A stretch of 64,000 nt of DNA from Berghia stephanieae (Eukaryota; Mollusca; Gastropoda; Nudibranchia; Aeolidiidae). The translations under genes and the position numbers were made by a program. The notes below the pieces were generated by a model that did not search any database, was not told where the DNA came from, and saw nothing but the letters and a program-made list of their open reading frames with translations. Each line of letters starts with the position of its first letter. Position 1 is the stretch's first letter. Shown in pieces: positions 54,321 through 64,000 of the stretch. The stretch spans positions 19,209,258 to 19,273,257 of the forward strand of contig CM067455.1 in NCBI GenBank assembly GCA_034508935.3. Direction: 5' to 3'.

Positions 54321-54544
54321 ATTCATTGTTTTATTTTTCTTTCATCCACTGAGAGCAGGCAATATATCTCATTGCTTACAAAACAGGAGTCGAAGCAATC
54401 CTACTTGAGCTTAAAATAGCAATAGAAATGTTATATTAAAAAAAAATAATAATAACAAAAACGGAACATAAAAATTAAATGCGGTTGTAATAGAAATAAA
54501 CATTATGGCAGCTTAAATAAAACGGCAAAATATAATTGAATAAC

Positions 54545-54666
<122 letters not shown>

Positions 54667-54746
54667 CGTGTAATTTATGGCAATTTCAAATAACAAGAAC
54701 AGGTATACTGCATTCAACAAAACAAAATATTTACCATATCATGATT

Positions 54747-55150
54747 GTTTGTTTTTAAGGGTTTTACGGCGATGCAATACATTAAGGTCATATCAGCGCC
54801 GGTAAAAAGGAAGAAAATGGGATAGTAAAAAGTTCTAGAATTACAATTAAAGCAACCAAGAAAAGGTAAGACGAAGGGGGATTGGTTCAAATAGGAAACA
54901 GATGTAGATTCCAAGAGCATACTATCAAAGTATTTAGTTTGAGCACAAGATCCCACTAACAGGAATACATTCAAATGCTTATAATATACATTCTAAACAA
55001 CAAATATAACAATACACAACAGAGAGATGATTTACAAGGAAAAAAATATCATCTCCCAAAACAATAACATTTCACGGTTTCCCTCAGTCAAAGACTCTGG
55101 CTAGGGCCAGGACAAAACCAAGTAAACTCATCCCAAGACAAAGACAGAAA
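54747..55150 (-). mobile_element. R1 retroposon (right-arm copy of 31640-32062)
   Basis: Collinear, reverse complement, nearly identical. Confidence 0.85.
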
Positions 55151-55367
55151 GCATCATGATAAAAACTTAACACAGGCATAACTAGGCATAAATACAAGAA
55201 ATAAACAATGTACAAGAGAAAAAAAAATCAATTCTCACAAAAAGAATATTATTCAATCTGTCTCCTCCAAGCCAAGGACTCTGGAGGCAACAGCCGGGCA
55301 AAAGAAAATGGTCCCATGTCAGAAAATGACTACATAGCCGCATAGAGGTAGAAACACGGTGGGCTGT

Positions 55368-56178
55368 TTGCTTTGTTTGTTTTTAAGGGTTTTTACGGCG
55401 TTGCAACACATTTAAGTCATATCAGTGACAGTAAAAAGGATGAAAATTGGATAGTAAACAGTTCTAGATGTACAATTAAAAGGACTGGAGGAAAAAGTAA
55501 GACAAAGGGAAATGGTTCAAATAAGAAACAGGTGTAGATTCCATGAGCACACTATCAATGTACTTAGTTTGAGATCACCCAGTCACAAGCACAGGTCCCC
55601 ATTCAGAGGAACACACTCAAATGTTTTATAAATCATAAATAATATAAAGAAACATAATACAGTGCTAACAGAGAGATGATTTACAAGGGAAAAATATCAT
55701 CTCCTTAAACTAACTATACATTTGACTGTTTCCCTCCCAGCCAGGGTATCCGACCAGGGCCAGGACAAAACAGAGTAATCTCATTCCAAGACAAAGACAG
55801 AAAGCAATTGGAAAACAGATATACGGGAAAAGAAGACACAGTAAGAATCTCCCTGCCCAGTATAGGAGGTCAGGAACCCCACCCTGTAGCCGAATGGAAA
55901 GAACAAATGGTATAGGGTGATAGAAGACACAGTAAGAACCTCCCTGCCCAGTATAGGAGGTCAGGAACCCCACCCTGTAGCCGAATGGAAAGAACAAATG
56001 GTATAGGGTGATAGAAGACACAGTAAGAACCTCCCTGCCCAGTATAGGAGGTCAGGAACCCCACCCTGTAGCCGAATGGAAAGAACAAATGGTATATGGT
56101 GATAGAAGACACAGTAAGAACCTCCCTGCCCAGTATAGGAGGTCAGGAACCCCACCCTGTAGCCGAATGGAAAGAACA
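55368..56178 (-). mobile_element. R1 retroposon with four monomers (right-arm copy of 30648-31440)
   Basis: The monomer number (four) and the private CGGCTACAG segment match the left arm. Confidence 0.88.
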
Positions 56179-56302
56179 AATGGTATAGGGTGATAGAAGA
56201 GGTAGAAAGACAGCGGGCTGACAAAGGATCCATCGGCCAAAGGTGAAACCTATGCTCCCCCTGCCCTAGAGGGAGTTCCACCAAGGATAAATGCAATTTC
56301 TA

Positions 56303-56537
56303 TAGGGAATGATATTAGCGGAAGGGTAGTGTCCCTTGATTGGACGTCACCTTACAGAAAGAACGTCAATATGGTTTTGAAGTGTCTCAAGCCGCTTTCA
56401 AAGGAAGCGAGGACGAGAGACGCATGCACACAACCGACATGACGTTCTCTCTCTAATAACTTTTCCACCGGTGACGTCACAGACTATGGATGACATCCAA
56501 TCAAGGGATACTACTCTTCCGCTAATCTCATTCCCTA
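56303..56537. mobile_element. M1 foldback MITE (right-arm copy of 30269-30503)
   Basis: The reverse complement of the left-arm element. Confidence 0.82.
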
Positions 56538-57343
56538 TAGGGAACACCCATGTGAATAGACAAGCCATTTTTTTTGGGGGGGGGGGAATAAAAGAAAAAG
56601 CTCCTTGACAGGCGTGTTCGATTGTGATGTAAGTTGAGTTAAATGATGACCGAATGCATGGAGAGACATGCATCCTTTTTTTATTTTTTTTTAAATAATG
56701 GAATTAAAATATATTTCCAGTAAGCAAATAATAGTTATATATGGATTTTAGAAAAGAGACCCAAATAAATTTTTAAAATTAAAAAAAAAGAAAACAATAT
56801 GCCTCTCCGTAATCACACCAACGATTTTCTATACAATCAAATTGTCAATCTCAATCAATTTCCAAAAGGCAAATGATCAATTAAACTTGTCAATCTCAAG
56901 CACAAAATGGTATAAAGTGATATTTTTTAAAAACAACAACCCCCCCCCCCCCAAAAATAAAACCAAAAAAAAAACCCCAAACAAATACACACAAAAAAGA
57001 CGTTTATAAAAATGTTCTCAAATTACCTGTGATCGCCTATGGAATGTAGTATGAAACATCGTACAAGATGGATTCTTGAAAGAAAATTGCAATATTATCG
57101 TCTAATTCATACTGGTGAAACAAAAACAAATCCTGTAAATTTGTTAGGCAACAAAATGCTTAATTAATAACAATTAATATAATTCTACACACATATAATA
57201 TATACATAATTTATTATTTGTTAAAGTAAATACTAAGAGGAGAGATTTATGATGCTTCTCTCAATGAAGATGAAAATATCTAACTATTCTCATTTTTTTC
57301 AAAATGTGCATTGAGCCAAAAACATGTAAGGTTAATAAAAAAA

Positions 57344-57446
57344 TCATATAAATTCCTTCACTTGCTCATAGATTCACATTTGAAGGGTCAATCATATAAA
57401 TTCCTCCACTTGCTTATAGATTCCCATTTGAAGGGTCAATCATATA
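57344..57446. repeat. 48-bp tandem repeat, two copies (right arm)
   Basis: The same unit in reverse complement, one copy fewer than the left arm. Confidence 0.88.
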
Positions 57447-58052
57447 AAAATTATAAAAAATTTTTTTACAAAATTGACCTTATCAAAATGTAAACATGAA
57501 GTTTAACAGTATAAGGTTCTCATTTTATTGCACTAAGTCCTGTTCAACTCGTAGCTGCAGCAGACATTTTAAGAACCCTTTTTCCCCCAATTAATCAGAA
57601 ACATTAACATTCCCAATGAAATAAAAAAGAATGGAGCCATCCCTCGTCTTCAAACGAATTTTAAAAAGTTGTTAATTAACAATGGCCATGGTTTTATCCC
57701 TTCAATATGGTAATATGTTATAATTTAGCCATTTGCCAGTCTAGCTGAGAGAAAAAAAAATAAATTAATGTAAGTGCATGTAATAATGCAATGGTTGATT
57801 TGTTTTTTACGAGGCATACAGCATTAATTACAATTGTATAACAAGCCGTGGATTGTTGTGGAACAGAATTCATGTGTCCTTGGTTCACATGGCCTCTTTT
57901 TGAGATACAAATTTAGTGACAATTCCGTATGAGCGTGAACTTAATAAGATGAATATGAAATTTTAAGATAGGGTAATACATTCTCTTTCAACTACCATCA
58001 TGGCTACAAACGTATAATGTCAAATGTAACAAAGAAAATAAATTGTTTTTGT

Positions 58053-58176
58053 TTTTGTTTTGTTTTTAAGGGTTTTACGGCGCTTGCAACACATTAAGGT
58101 TATATCAGCGCCAGTAAAAAGGAAGAAAATGGGATCGGAATAAAAAGTTCTAGAATTACAATAAAGCACCCAAGAA
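58053..58176 (-). mobile_element. R1 retroposon, truncated where the LINE begins
   Basis: It matches 28566-28700 including the private GGGATCGGAATAAAAAG variant, and breaks off exactly at the LINE 5' end. Confidence 0.88.
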
Positions 58177-61100
58177 AAGCTCTCCCGACGGATTATCACC
58201 TTGTCGTGGGTGGAGGGCTTGCGTATCTCGAACCTCGGACCTCTAATAAGAGAAAAAAGGAGAGAGATCAGACGAAGAGTAATCCACCGGCCCTCCAGGA
58301 ATGGGGGTTGAGCGTAGGGTTAACAACCCACCTCATAAAAAGCAAACTGTTACAGAAACAGAAACCAGACGTAAATCCACAACCGGCGGCAGCAGAGAAG
58401 CGGACCAGAATACTGGCTTCATGACGGTAGGAGGTCAAAGCCGAAAGGACGCCCCCGTCCAGATTGCAGATCTGTTGTCACCAAAACGCAAGCTCAATGT
58501 CTCGTGCTGGAATGTTAGGACCCTATATCAAACAGGAAAACTGGCACAAGCCCAGCGCGAGATGTTGAACTACAAGATCGATTTGCTAGGCATATCAGAG
58601 GCAAGATGGACAGGAGCTGGGAAGCGCCAACTCTCAAATGGCGACCTGATCATTTGGTCAGGACGAAAGGATGACCAACACAGAGAAGGTGTTGCCCTCT
58701 TGATAGCCAGGCAAAACAACAAGTCACTATTGGAATGGAAACCGATAAGTGAAAGACTTTTATACACAAGACACAACTCAAAATACACCAAGCTATCAAT
58801 CCTCACATGCTACGCACCTACAGAGGATTCAGATGAAGAAAACAAAGAAGAATTTTACGATATTCTAAGAATGGCCGTTGAAAACATTCCAAGACATGAT
58901 ATGCTCATGATCATCGGAGACCTTAATGCTAGAGTTGGCAATACACAAACAAATCAGTCCGTTGGAAAGGAGGGCATAGGGGTAATGAACAACAATGGAA
59001 GCAGACTGGCAGAATTTTGTGAAGAACACAACTTCATTATTGGTGGAACTTTCTTCCCACACAAAAACATCCACAAATTGACATGGAAATCACCAGATGG
59101 GAAAACAGAAAGTCAGATAGACCATATAATTATCAACAGAAAATGGAAGAGCAGCTTAAACGATGTCAGAGTCAGACGATTGGCAGACACTGGAAGTGAC
59201 CACCATCTTGTCACAGCCAAAATCTCTACTAAATTGATGAAAACAAAAATAGCAAAACAGAAGAAGAAACGTTTCAACACAGATAAATTGAAAATCCCAG
59301 ATATCCAAAACAATTTCAATATCTCAGTAAGAAACAAATTCAGTGCAATACAAGATATTACAAACATGACAATCCAAGATTTCAACCACGTCATGCAGGA
59401 AAGTGCCACTGAACACTTAGGACACAATAAATCCAATACAGAGAATTGGATATCAGCAAGGTCATGGGAGCTCATTAACCAAAGAAAATCAATCAAACTA
59501 AATCTCCTGAACGCTAAATCCCCCCGACTGAAAGAAAGGCTATCCAGTGAATACTCATTGAAGGATAAAGAAGTGAAAAAATCCACAAGGAAAGACAAAA
59601 GAGATTTTGCAGAAAATTTAGCAACTGAAGCAGAAAATGCAGCTGTAAGACAAGACACACAAACACTATACAAAATCACAAAAAAGCTCTCGGGAAACAG
59701 AAGTTATGGTCAAGAGAAACCATTAAAATCCCAAGATGGTTGTGTCATCACAGACGAAAAGGAGAAAATTGAAAGATGGAGAGAATATTTCGCAAACCTT
59801 CTGAACAGACCAGACCCATCTTCTTACACAGATATCCCAGAAGCAGAAATGGACGTAGAGGTTAATCTTGGTCCAATCACTGAGCATGAGGTGCACGAGG
59901 CAATACAACAACAAAAAAATGGCAAGGCCCCAGGTATTGACAAAATCACTGCGGAAATGCTTAAAACGAACTCGCAAGAAATGTCCAAAATTCTCAGTAA
60001 ATTGTTCACCAACATTTGGGAAAAGGAAGAAATACCAGAGGATTGGCAGAAAGGCATCATCCATAAAATAGCCAAGAAAGGAGACCTAGGAAATTGTGCT
60101 AACTGGCGTGGAATCACACTCATGTCCGTAACGAGCAAAATTTTTAATAGAATCCTTCTGAAAAGAATCTCACCTCACATTGAAAACATTCTTAGAAAAG
60201 AGCAGGCAGGGTTCAGAAAAGGGAAGTCATGTAGTGACCACATATTTACCCTGAGACAAATCCTGGAGCAAAGCATTGAATGGAACAGCCCCCTCTACAC
60301 CATTTTTGTCGATTTTGAAAAAGCCTTTGACAGCTTACATAGAGAGTCCCTGTGGAAAATACTCCGCCATTATGGTATACCGATGAAGATAGTCAACCTA
60401 ATCAAAGCAATGTACAGCAACTACCAATGCCAAGTGATCTGTGGTAACAATTTAACAGACAGCTTTAATGTAACAATTGGTGTAAAACAAGGCTGCATAC
60501 TCTCCCCGCTTCTGTTTATCCTGGCTCTAGACTGGCTCATGAAAAATACAATTGATGGTAAGAAGAGAGGCATTCGCTGGACACTGACATCTTTTCTGGA
60601 AGATATAGACTACGCAGATGATATCGCGTTAGTTTCCAGTACACACAGAGATGCCTCAGAGAAACTAAACGTACTACACAAGAACGCCTCGAAAATTGGA
60701 CTGAAAATAAATTTCGATAAGACTGTGTACATTAGGGTGAATCCAAAACATGACAGTGAAATTAGGATAGATGAGCATATAATTGAAGAGGTAACAGAGT
60801 TCTCCTACCTCGGATCCAAAATAACAGACGACGGAAATGCAGAACACGATATCAAAGCACATAATTCAAAAGGCAAACCAGGCTTTCGGCATGCTGAAAA
60901 ACTTTTGGAAATCAAAGCAAATTATGAGAAAGACAAAGCTAAAATATAAAAAAGCAACGTTTTAAGTGTACTGCTTTATTGAAGTGAAAGCTGAAAAATG
61001 ACATCCTCCTTAATACAGAAACTAGAAGCCTTTCATTTCTAAGAAAATTTTTTATTTCTTTTGGCCCACAAAAATAAAATCAGTGGATTTAGTAAAGAAA

Positions 61101-61383
61101 GCTGACTGCATTTGTATTGAAAGCCAAATAAAAAGAAGAAGATGGCGTTGGCTGGGTCATGTGGCCAGAATGGAAAAAGGGTCACTTCCCAAGACGGCCC
61201 TGTACTGGACAGCAGATGGGAAGAGAAAGCGGGGAAGACCCAAAGGAACCCGGCGAAGGAACATGGAGAAAGAATTAAAGGAAACAGGCCTGTCCTGGAA
61301 TACAGCCACCGCAAAAGCAGCCGATCGCAAAATGGAGATATCTGGTGGATGCCCGATGTGCCTCAAGGCCGAAGAGGATTAAG
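58177..61383 (+). mobile_element. Near-complete APE-RT LINE at the outer edge of the right inverted arm
   Basis: The 5' UTR starts CTCTCCCGACGG directly after a truncated R1 copy. One frame is open from 58301 to 60949 (882 codons). The endonuclease shows SCWNVRTLY, LGISEARWTG, CYAPTEDSDE, IIGDLNARVG and GSDHHLV. The RT shows QAGFRKGKSCSDH, VDFEKAFDSLHRES, GVKQGCILSPLLF and YADDIALVS. From about 60950 to 61083 the thumb/C-terminal region has decayed through several frames; the last part is readable from 61083 (KRRRWRWLGHVARM, KRKRGRPKGTRRR) and ends at 61381-61383. No target-site duplication could be recognised, because the sequence after the 3' end does not continue the R1 copy that precedes the 5' end. 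Confidence 0.88.
58301..60949 (+). CDS. LINE endonuclease/reverse transcriptase ORF (882 codons)
   Basis: This is the main open frame of the 58177-61383 LINE, with APE residues intact and a YADD active site. The protein probably starts at or after the ATG at 58301; homology to APE begins at LNVSCWNVRTLY, about residue 64. The C-terminal ~130 residues are in other frames. Confidence 0.85.
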   Translation: MGVERRVNNPPHKKQTVTETETRRKSTTGGSREADQNTGFMTVGGQSRKDAPVQIADLLSPKRKLNVSCWNVRTLYQTGKLAQAQREMLNYKIDLLGISEARWTGAGKRQLSNGDLIIWSGRKDDQHREGVALLIARQNNKSLLEWKPISERLLYTRHNSKYTKLSILTCYAPTEDSDEENKEEFYDILRMAVENIPRHDMLMIIGDLNARVGNTQTNQSVGKEGIGVMNNNGSRLAEFCEEHNFIIGGTFFPHKNIHKLTWKSPDGKTESQIDHIIINRKWKSSLNDVRVRRLADTGSDHHLVTAKISTKLMKTKIAKQKKKRFNTDKLKIPDIQNNFNISVRNKFSAIQDITNMTIQDFNHVMQESATEHLGHNKSNTENWISARSWELINQRKSIKLNLLNAKSPRLKERLSSEYSLKDKEVKKSTRKDKRDFAENLATEAENAAVRQDTQTLYKITKKLSGNRSYGQEKPLKSQDGCVITDEKEKIERWREYFANLLNRPDPSSYTDIPEAEMDVEVNLGPITEHEVHEAIQQQKNGKAPGIDKITAEMLKTNSQEMSKILSKLFTNIWEKEEIPEDWQKGIIHKIAKKGDLGNCANWRGITLMSVTSKIFNRILLKRISPHIENILRKEQAGFRKGKSCSDHIFTLRQILEQSIEWNSPLYTIFVDFEKAFDSLHRESLWKILRHYGIPMKIVNLIKAMYSNYQCQVICGNNLTDSFNVTIGVKQGCILSPLLFILALDWLMKNTIDGKKRGIRWTLTSFLEDIDYADDIALVSSTHRDASEKLNVLHKNASKIGLKINFDKTVYIRVNPKHDSEIRIDEHIIEEVTEFSYLGSKITDDGNAEHDIKAHNSKGKPGFRHAEKLLEIKANYEKDKAKI

Positions 61384-61673
61384 TGTACACCCGACATACT
61401 TGTTTAAGGATGCTTCTAGCAGATTTCATCATTCCAGTCAGTATCTTCATCAACGCTTCCATTATGACACCAATCGGAACCAACCCTGTTCCTTTTTTGT
61501 ACAAAACTAATCATGTGGCACAGCCAGGTTCCCAGTCACCCCGGCAGAATTCAATTCTGTTCTGGAGACGACGGGTGACAGATTTACACCTCCTTGCTGT
61601 TGGGTCACGTGCACATATCATGATTTGTCAATAAATGACTGATTTTATTTTCCAGACTGAAATCCAAACGAAA

Positions 61674-62094
61674 ATGAACTCGACAACGCAAGAACAAGAG
61701 TCTATTCGGAGACTATTGCTTAGTGTAGAGATGTACAAATTGTTGATAGTCTGCATCCGTTTGGTCCCCACAGAAGCAATTACAGCAATGGGGATTGTTT
61801 CCAATATCATCAATTTGATCATCTTCTATCGACAAGGGATCTTTTCAAGCAGCCCTAACGTGATCTTTGCAGGAATTTCATTTTCTGATTTTGGTGCCTG
61901 TTTCTTTACATTTTTGGGAATTACATCAGAGATTATCTCAAAGTTTTCAGGAGGTTCTCGTACTACAGCTAATAGTTTAAGGTACATATTTGATCAACAA
62001 ATTGATCCATTCCTCAATGTGACAATTTGGATGACAGTTTATTTGACTTTTGAGAGAGTTATCTCTGTTTGCTTTCCTTTCATGTCTAGGACAA
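61674..62094 (+). CDS. Class A GPCR, N-terminal part to TM3, cut by an assembly gap
   Basis: From ATG 61674 (140 codons) the sequence shows a short N-terminus with one NST glycosylation site, TM1 (around LIVCIRLVPTEAITAMGIVS), an intracellular loop, TM2 starting NVIFAGISFSDFGACFF, an extracellular loop and TM3 ending FERVISVCFPF, a variant of the E/DRY end of TM3. The start was chosen because TTATTTTCCAG at 61645-61655 is a good acceptor, making the longer reading frame from 61635 intronic. The layout resembles the chemosensory receptor families expanded in gastropods, but ligand and subfamily cannot be read. The protein runs into 100 Ns at 62095; what follows the gap is minisatellite, so the rest of the gene is not visible here. 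Confidence 0.7.
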
Positions 62095-62194
62095 NNNNNN
62101 NNNNNNNNNNNNNNNNNNNNNNNNNNNNNNNNNNNNNNNNNNNNNNNNNNNNNNNNNNNNNNNNNNNNNNNNNNNNNNNNNNNNNNNNNNNNNN
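62095..62194. other. Assembly gap (100 N)
   Basis: A run of exactly 100 Ns between the GPCR fragment and the minisatellite. Confidence 0.99.
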
Positions 62195-63418
62195 CTGACA
62201 CTAGAACCGTAGTAATCGTTATCATATTCTGACACTAGAACCGTAGTAATCGTTATCTTATAGCCTGACACTAGAACCGTAGTAATCGTTGTCTTAGGGC
62301 CTGGCACTAGAACCGTAGTAATCGTTATCATATTCTGACACTAGAACCGTAGTAATCGTTATCATATTCTGACACTAGAACCGTAGTAATCGTTATCTTA
62401 TAGCCTGACACTAGAACCGTAGTAATCGTTATCATATTCTGACACTAGAACCGTAGTAATCGTTATCATATTCTGACACTAGAACCGTAGTAATCGTTAT
62501 CTTATAGCCTGACACTAGAACCGTAGTAATCGTTGTCTTATAGCCTGACACTAGAACCGTAGTAATCGTTGTCTTATAGCCTGACACTAGAACCGTAGTA
62601 ATCGTTGTCTTATAGCCTGGCACTAGAACCGTAGTAATCGTTGTCTTATAGCCTGACACTAGAACCGTAGTAATCGTTAACTTATAGCCTGGCACTAGAA
62701 CCGTAGTAATCGTTGTCTTATAGCCTGACACTAGAACCGTAGTAATCGTTGTCTTATAGCCTGACACTAGAACCGTAGTAATCGTTATCATATTCTGACA
62801 CTAGAACCGTAGTAATCGTTATCATATTCTGACACTAGAACCGTAGCCACCGTTATCTTATAGCCTGGCACTAGAACCGTAGTAATCGTTATCTTATAGC
62901 CTGGCACTAGAACCGTAGTAATCGTTGTCTTATAGCCTGACACTAGAACCGTAGCCATCGTTATCTTATAGCCTGGCACTAGAACCGTAGTAATCGTTAA
63001 CTTATAGCCTGGCACTAGAACCGTAGTAATCGTTGTCTTATAGCCTGACACTAGAACCGTAGTAATCGTTATCATATTCTGACACTAGAACCGTAGTAAT
63101 CGTTATCATATTCTGACACTAGAACCGTAGCCATCGTTATCTTATAGCCTGGCACTAGAACCGTAGTAATCGTTGTCTTATTCTGACACTAGAACCGTAG
63201 CCATCGTTATCTTATAGCCTGGCACTAGAACCGTAGCCGTATTTATCATATTCTGACACTAGAACCGTAGTCATCGTTAAGTTATAGCCTGACACTAGAA
63301 CGGTAGCCATCGTTATCTTATAGCCTGACACTAGAACCGTAGCCATCGTTATCATATAGCCTGACACTAGAACCGTAGCCATTGTTATCATATAGCCTGA
63401 CACTAGAACCGTAGCTAT
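62195..63418. repeat. 34/36-bp minisatellite
   Basis: About 34 units share the core CACTAGAACCGTAGTAATCG. Two unit lengths alternate: 34 bp (ending ATCATAT, next TCTGA) and 36 bp (ending TCTTATAG, next CCTGA). From about 62845 onward more units carry GTAGCCATCG, and the last units are the most diverged. The left end is at the assembly gap, so the true length is unknown. There are no unique spacers between units. Confidence 0.95.
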
Positions 63419-63593
63419 CGCTAGAACCCACTAAACTTACCATTTGACGTCATTTTCTAGGGTTTGTACAGCGTCTAGTGAGCTGTCGTTAGTCGTTTTC
63501 TAGGAACCAAGTGATCCCATTGGCTGAACTATTGAATACAACTCATGACTTGTTTTCTTTTGTGGCTAAAGACTTGTCTTTTGACGCCAATAG

Positions 63594-63893
63594 GATTCAG
63601 TAATCTGATATCACGCCGCCCGGCAACGGCGGCCATCTTGGTTCTAAACAAAGAAAATCATTCCTTTTTATTCTTCATGCTGGTTAGAACTTTTCATATG
63701 CCTTGTGATCAGAATGTATAAAAGTCAAGACATGATCAAATCTATGCTTTTTTCCCCTCTGGATACGCTTTTACGCTCGACGGAGAAATATTTCATACGG
63801 GCGTCCGCCATTGTTCCAATAGTTTAGAGCCAGTGTTACTAAGTTACCATGCGTCATGAGGAAGGAAGTGACGTTACGACTGTTGAGGAGTAT
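63594..63893 (+). mobile_element. M4 MITE-like repeat
   Basis: A nearly full-length copy, GATTCAGTAATCTGATATCA to CGACTGTTGAGGAG. Confidence 0.75.
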
Positions 63894-64000
63894 TTGTGGT
63901 ACGTTTCAGGCTATACGTTTACGATGGCTACGCCATGTGCCATTTTCTTTGTTTCCTTCACGAGAAGCCTCCTTTTTGCTACGCATGTGTGGCTATGCGG

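Noticed and set aside
62195-63418. CRISPR-like array
   Set aside because: Units are contiguous with no unique spacers, and the context is an animal genome.

Overview
The window looks like animal nuclear DNA, most likely from a mollusc and probably a heterobranch gastropod. The evidence is AT-rich sequence, long repeat-filled introns with GT/AG splice sites, two genes whose closest remembered relatives are animal proteins, a class A receptor of the kind expanded in gastropod chemosensory families, and RTE-type LINEs plus tRNA-derived SINEs of lophotrochozoan style. The species assignment is inference.

Host genes are few. On the minus strand at 8.47-16.8 kb lies a four-coding-exon NKAPD1-like gene (277 codons). 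Head to head with it, at 21.3-26.7 kb on the plus strand, is a complete five-exon homologue of the PAF-acetylhydrolase Ib catalytic subunits (242 codons). Its serine nucleophile and oxyanion glycines are replaced, so it looks like a pseudoenzyme. At 38.1-41.7 kb (minus) is a two-exon gene for a secreted 12-cysteine protein of no family I know, with a second near-identical first exon at 50.1-50.5 kb (plus). At 61.7 kb a GPCR begins and is cut off by an assembly gap.

The rest is mobile DNA. One family, called R1 here, is a ~500-bp A-tailed retroposon with about 25 copies. Two insertions preserve 12-bp target-site duplications. In several copies the first ~90 bp are repeated in tandem, up to about seven times. 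Four substantial LINE bodies are present (2.9-6.0, 12.3-13.8, 17.95-19.7 and 58.2-61.4 kb), with two tRNA-derived SINE families (S1, S2), a third partial one (S3), at least four MITE or foldback families (M1-M5), a non-autonomous hAT nested in a TTAA-type MITE, and a short Ty3/Gypsy fossil.

The largest structure is an inverted duplication. The interval 28.57-44.80 kb reappears in reverse complement at about 47.0-58.18 kb, at roughly 99% identity in the one exon compared. The right arm lacks 5.1 kb that includes the terminal exon of the secreted-protein gene. A 100-N gap sits exactly at the inner edge of the left arm, and the outer edge of the right arm coincides with the 5' end of a LINE. This is either a recent genomic palindrome or an alternative haplotype scaffolded in the wrong orientation; the sequence alone cannot decide. 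The window ends in a 34/36-bp minisatellite (62.2-63.4 kb) of unknown full length because it starts at a gap.
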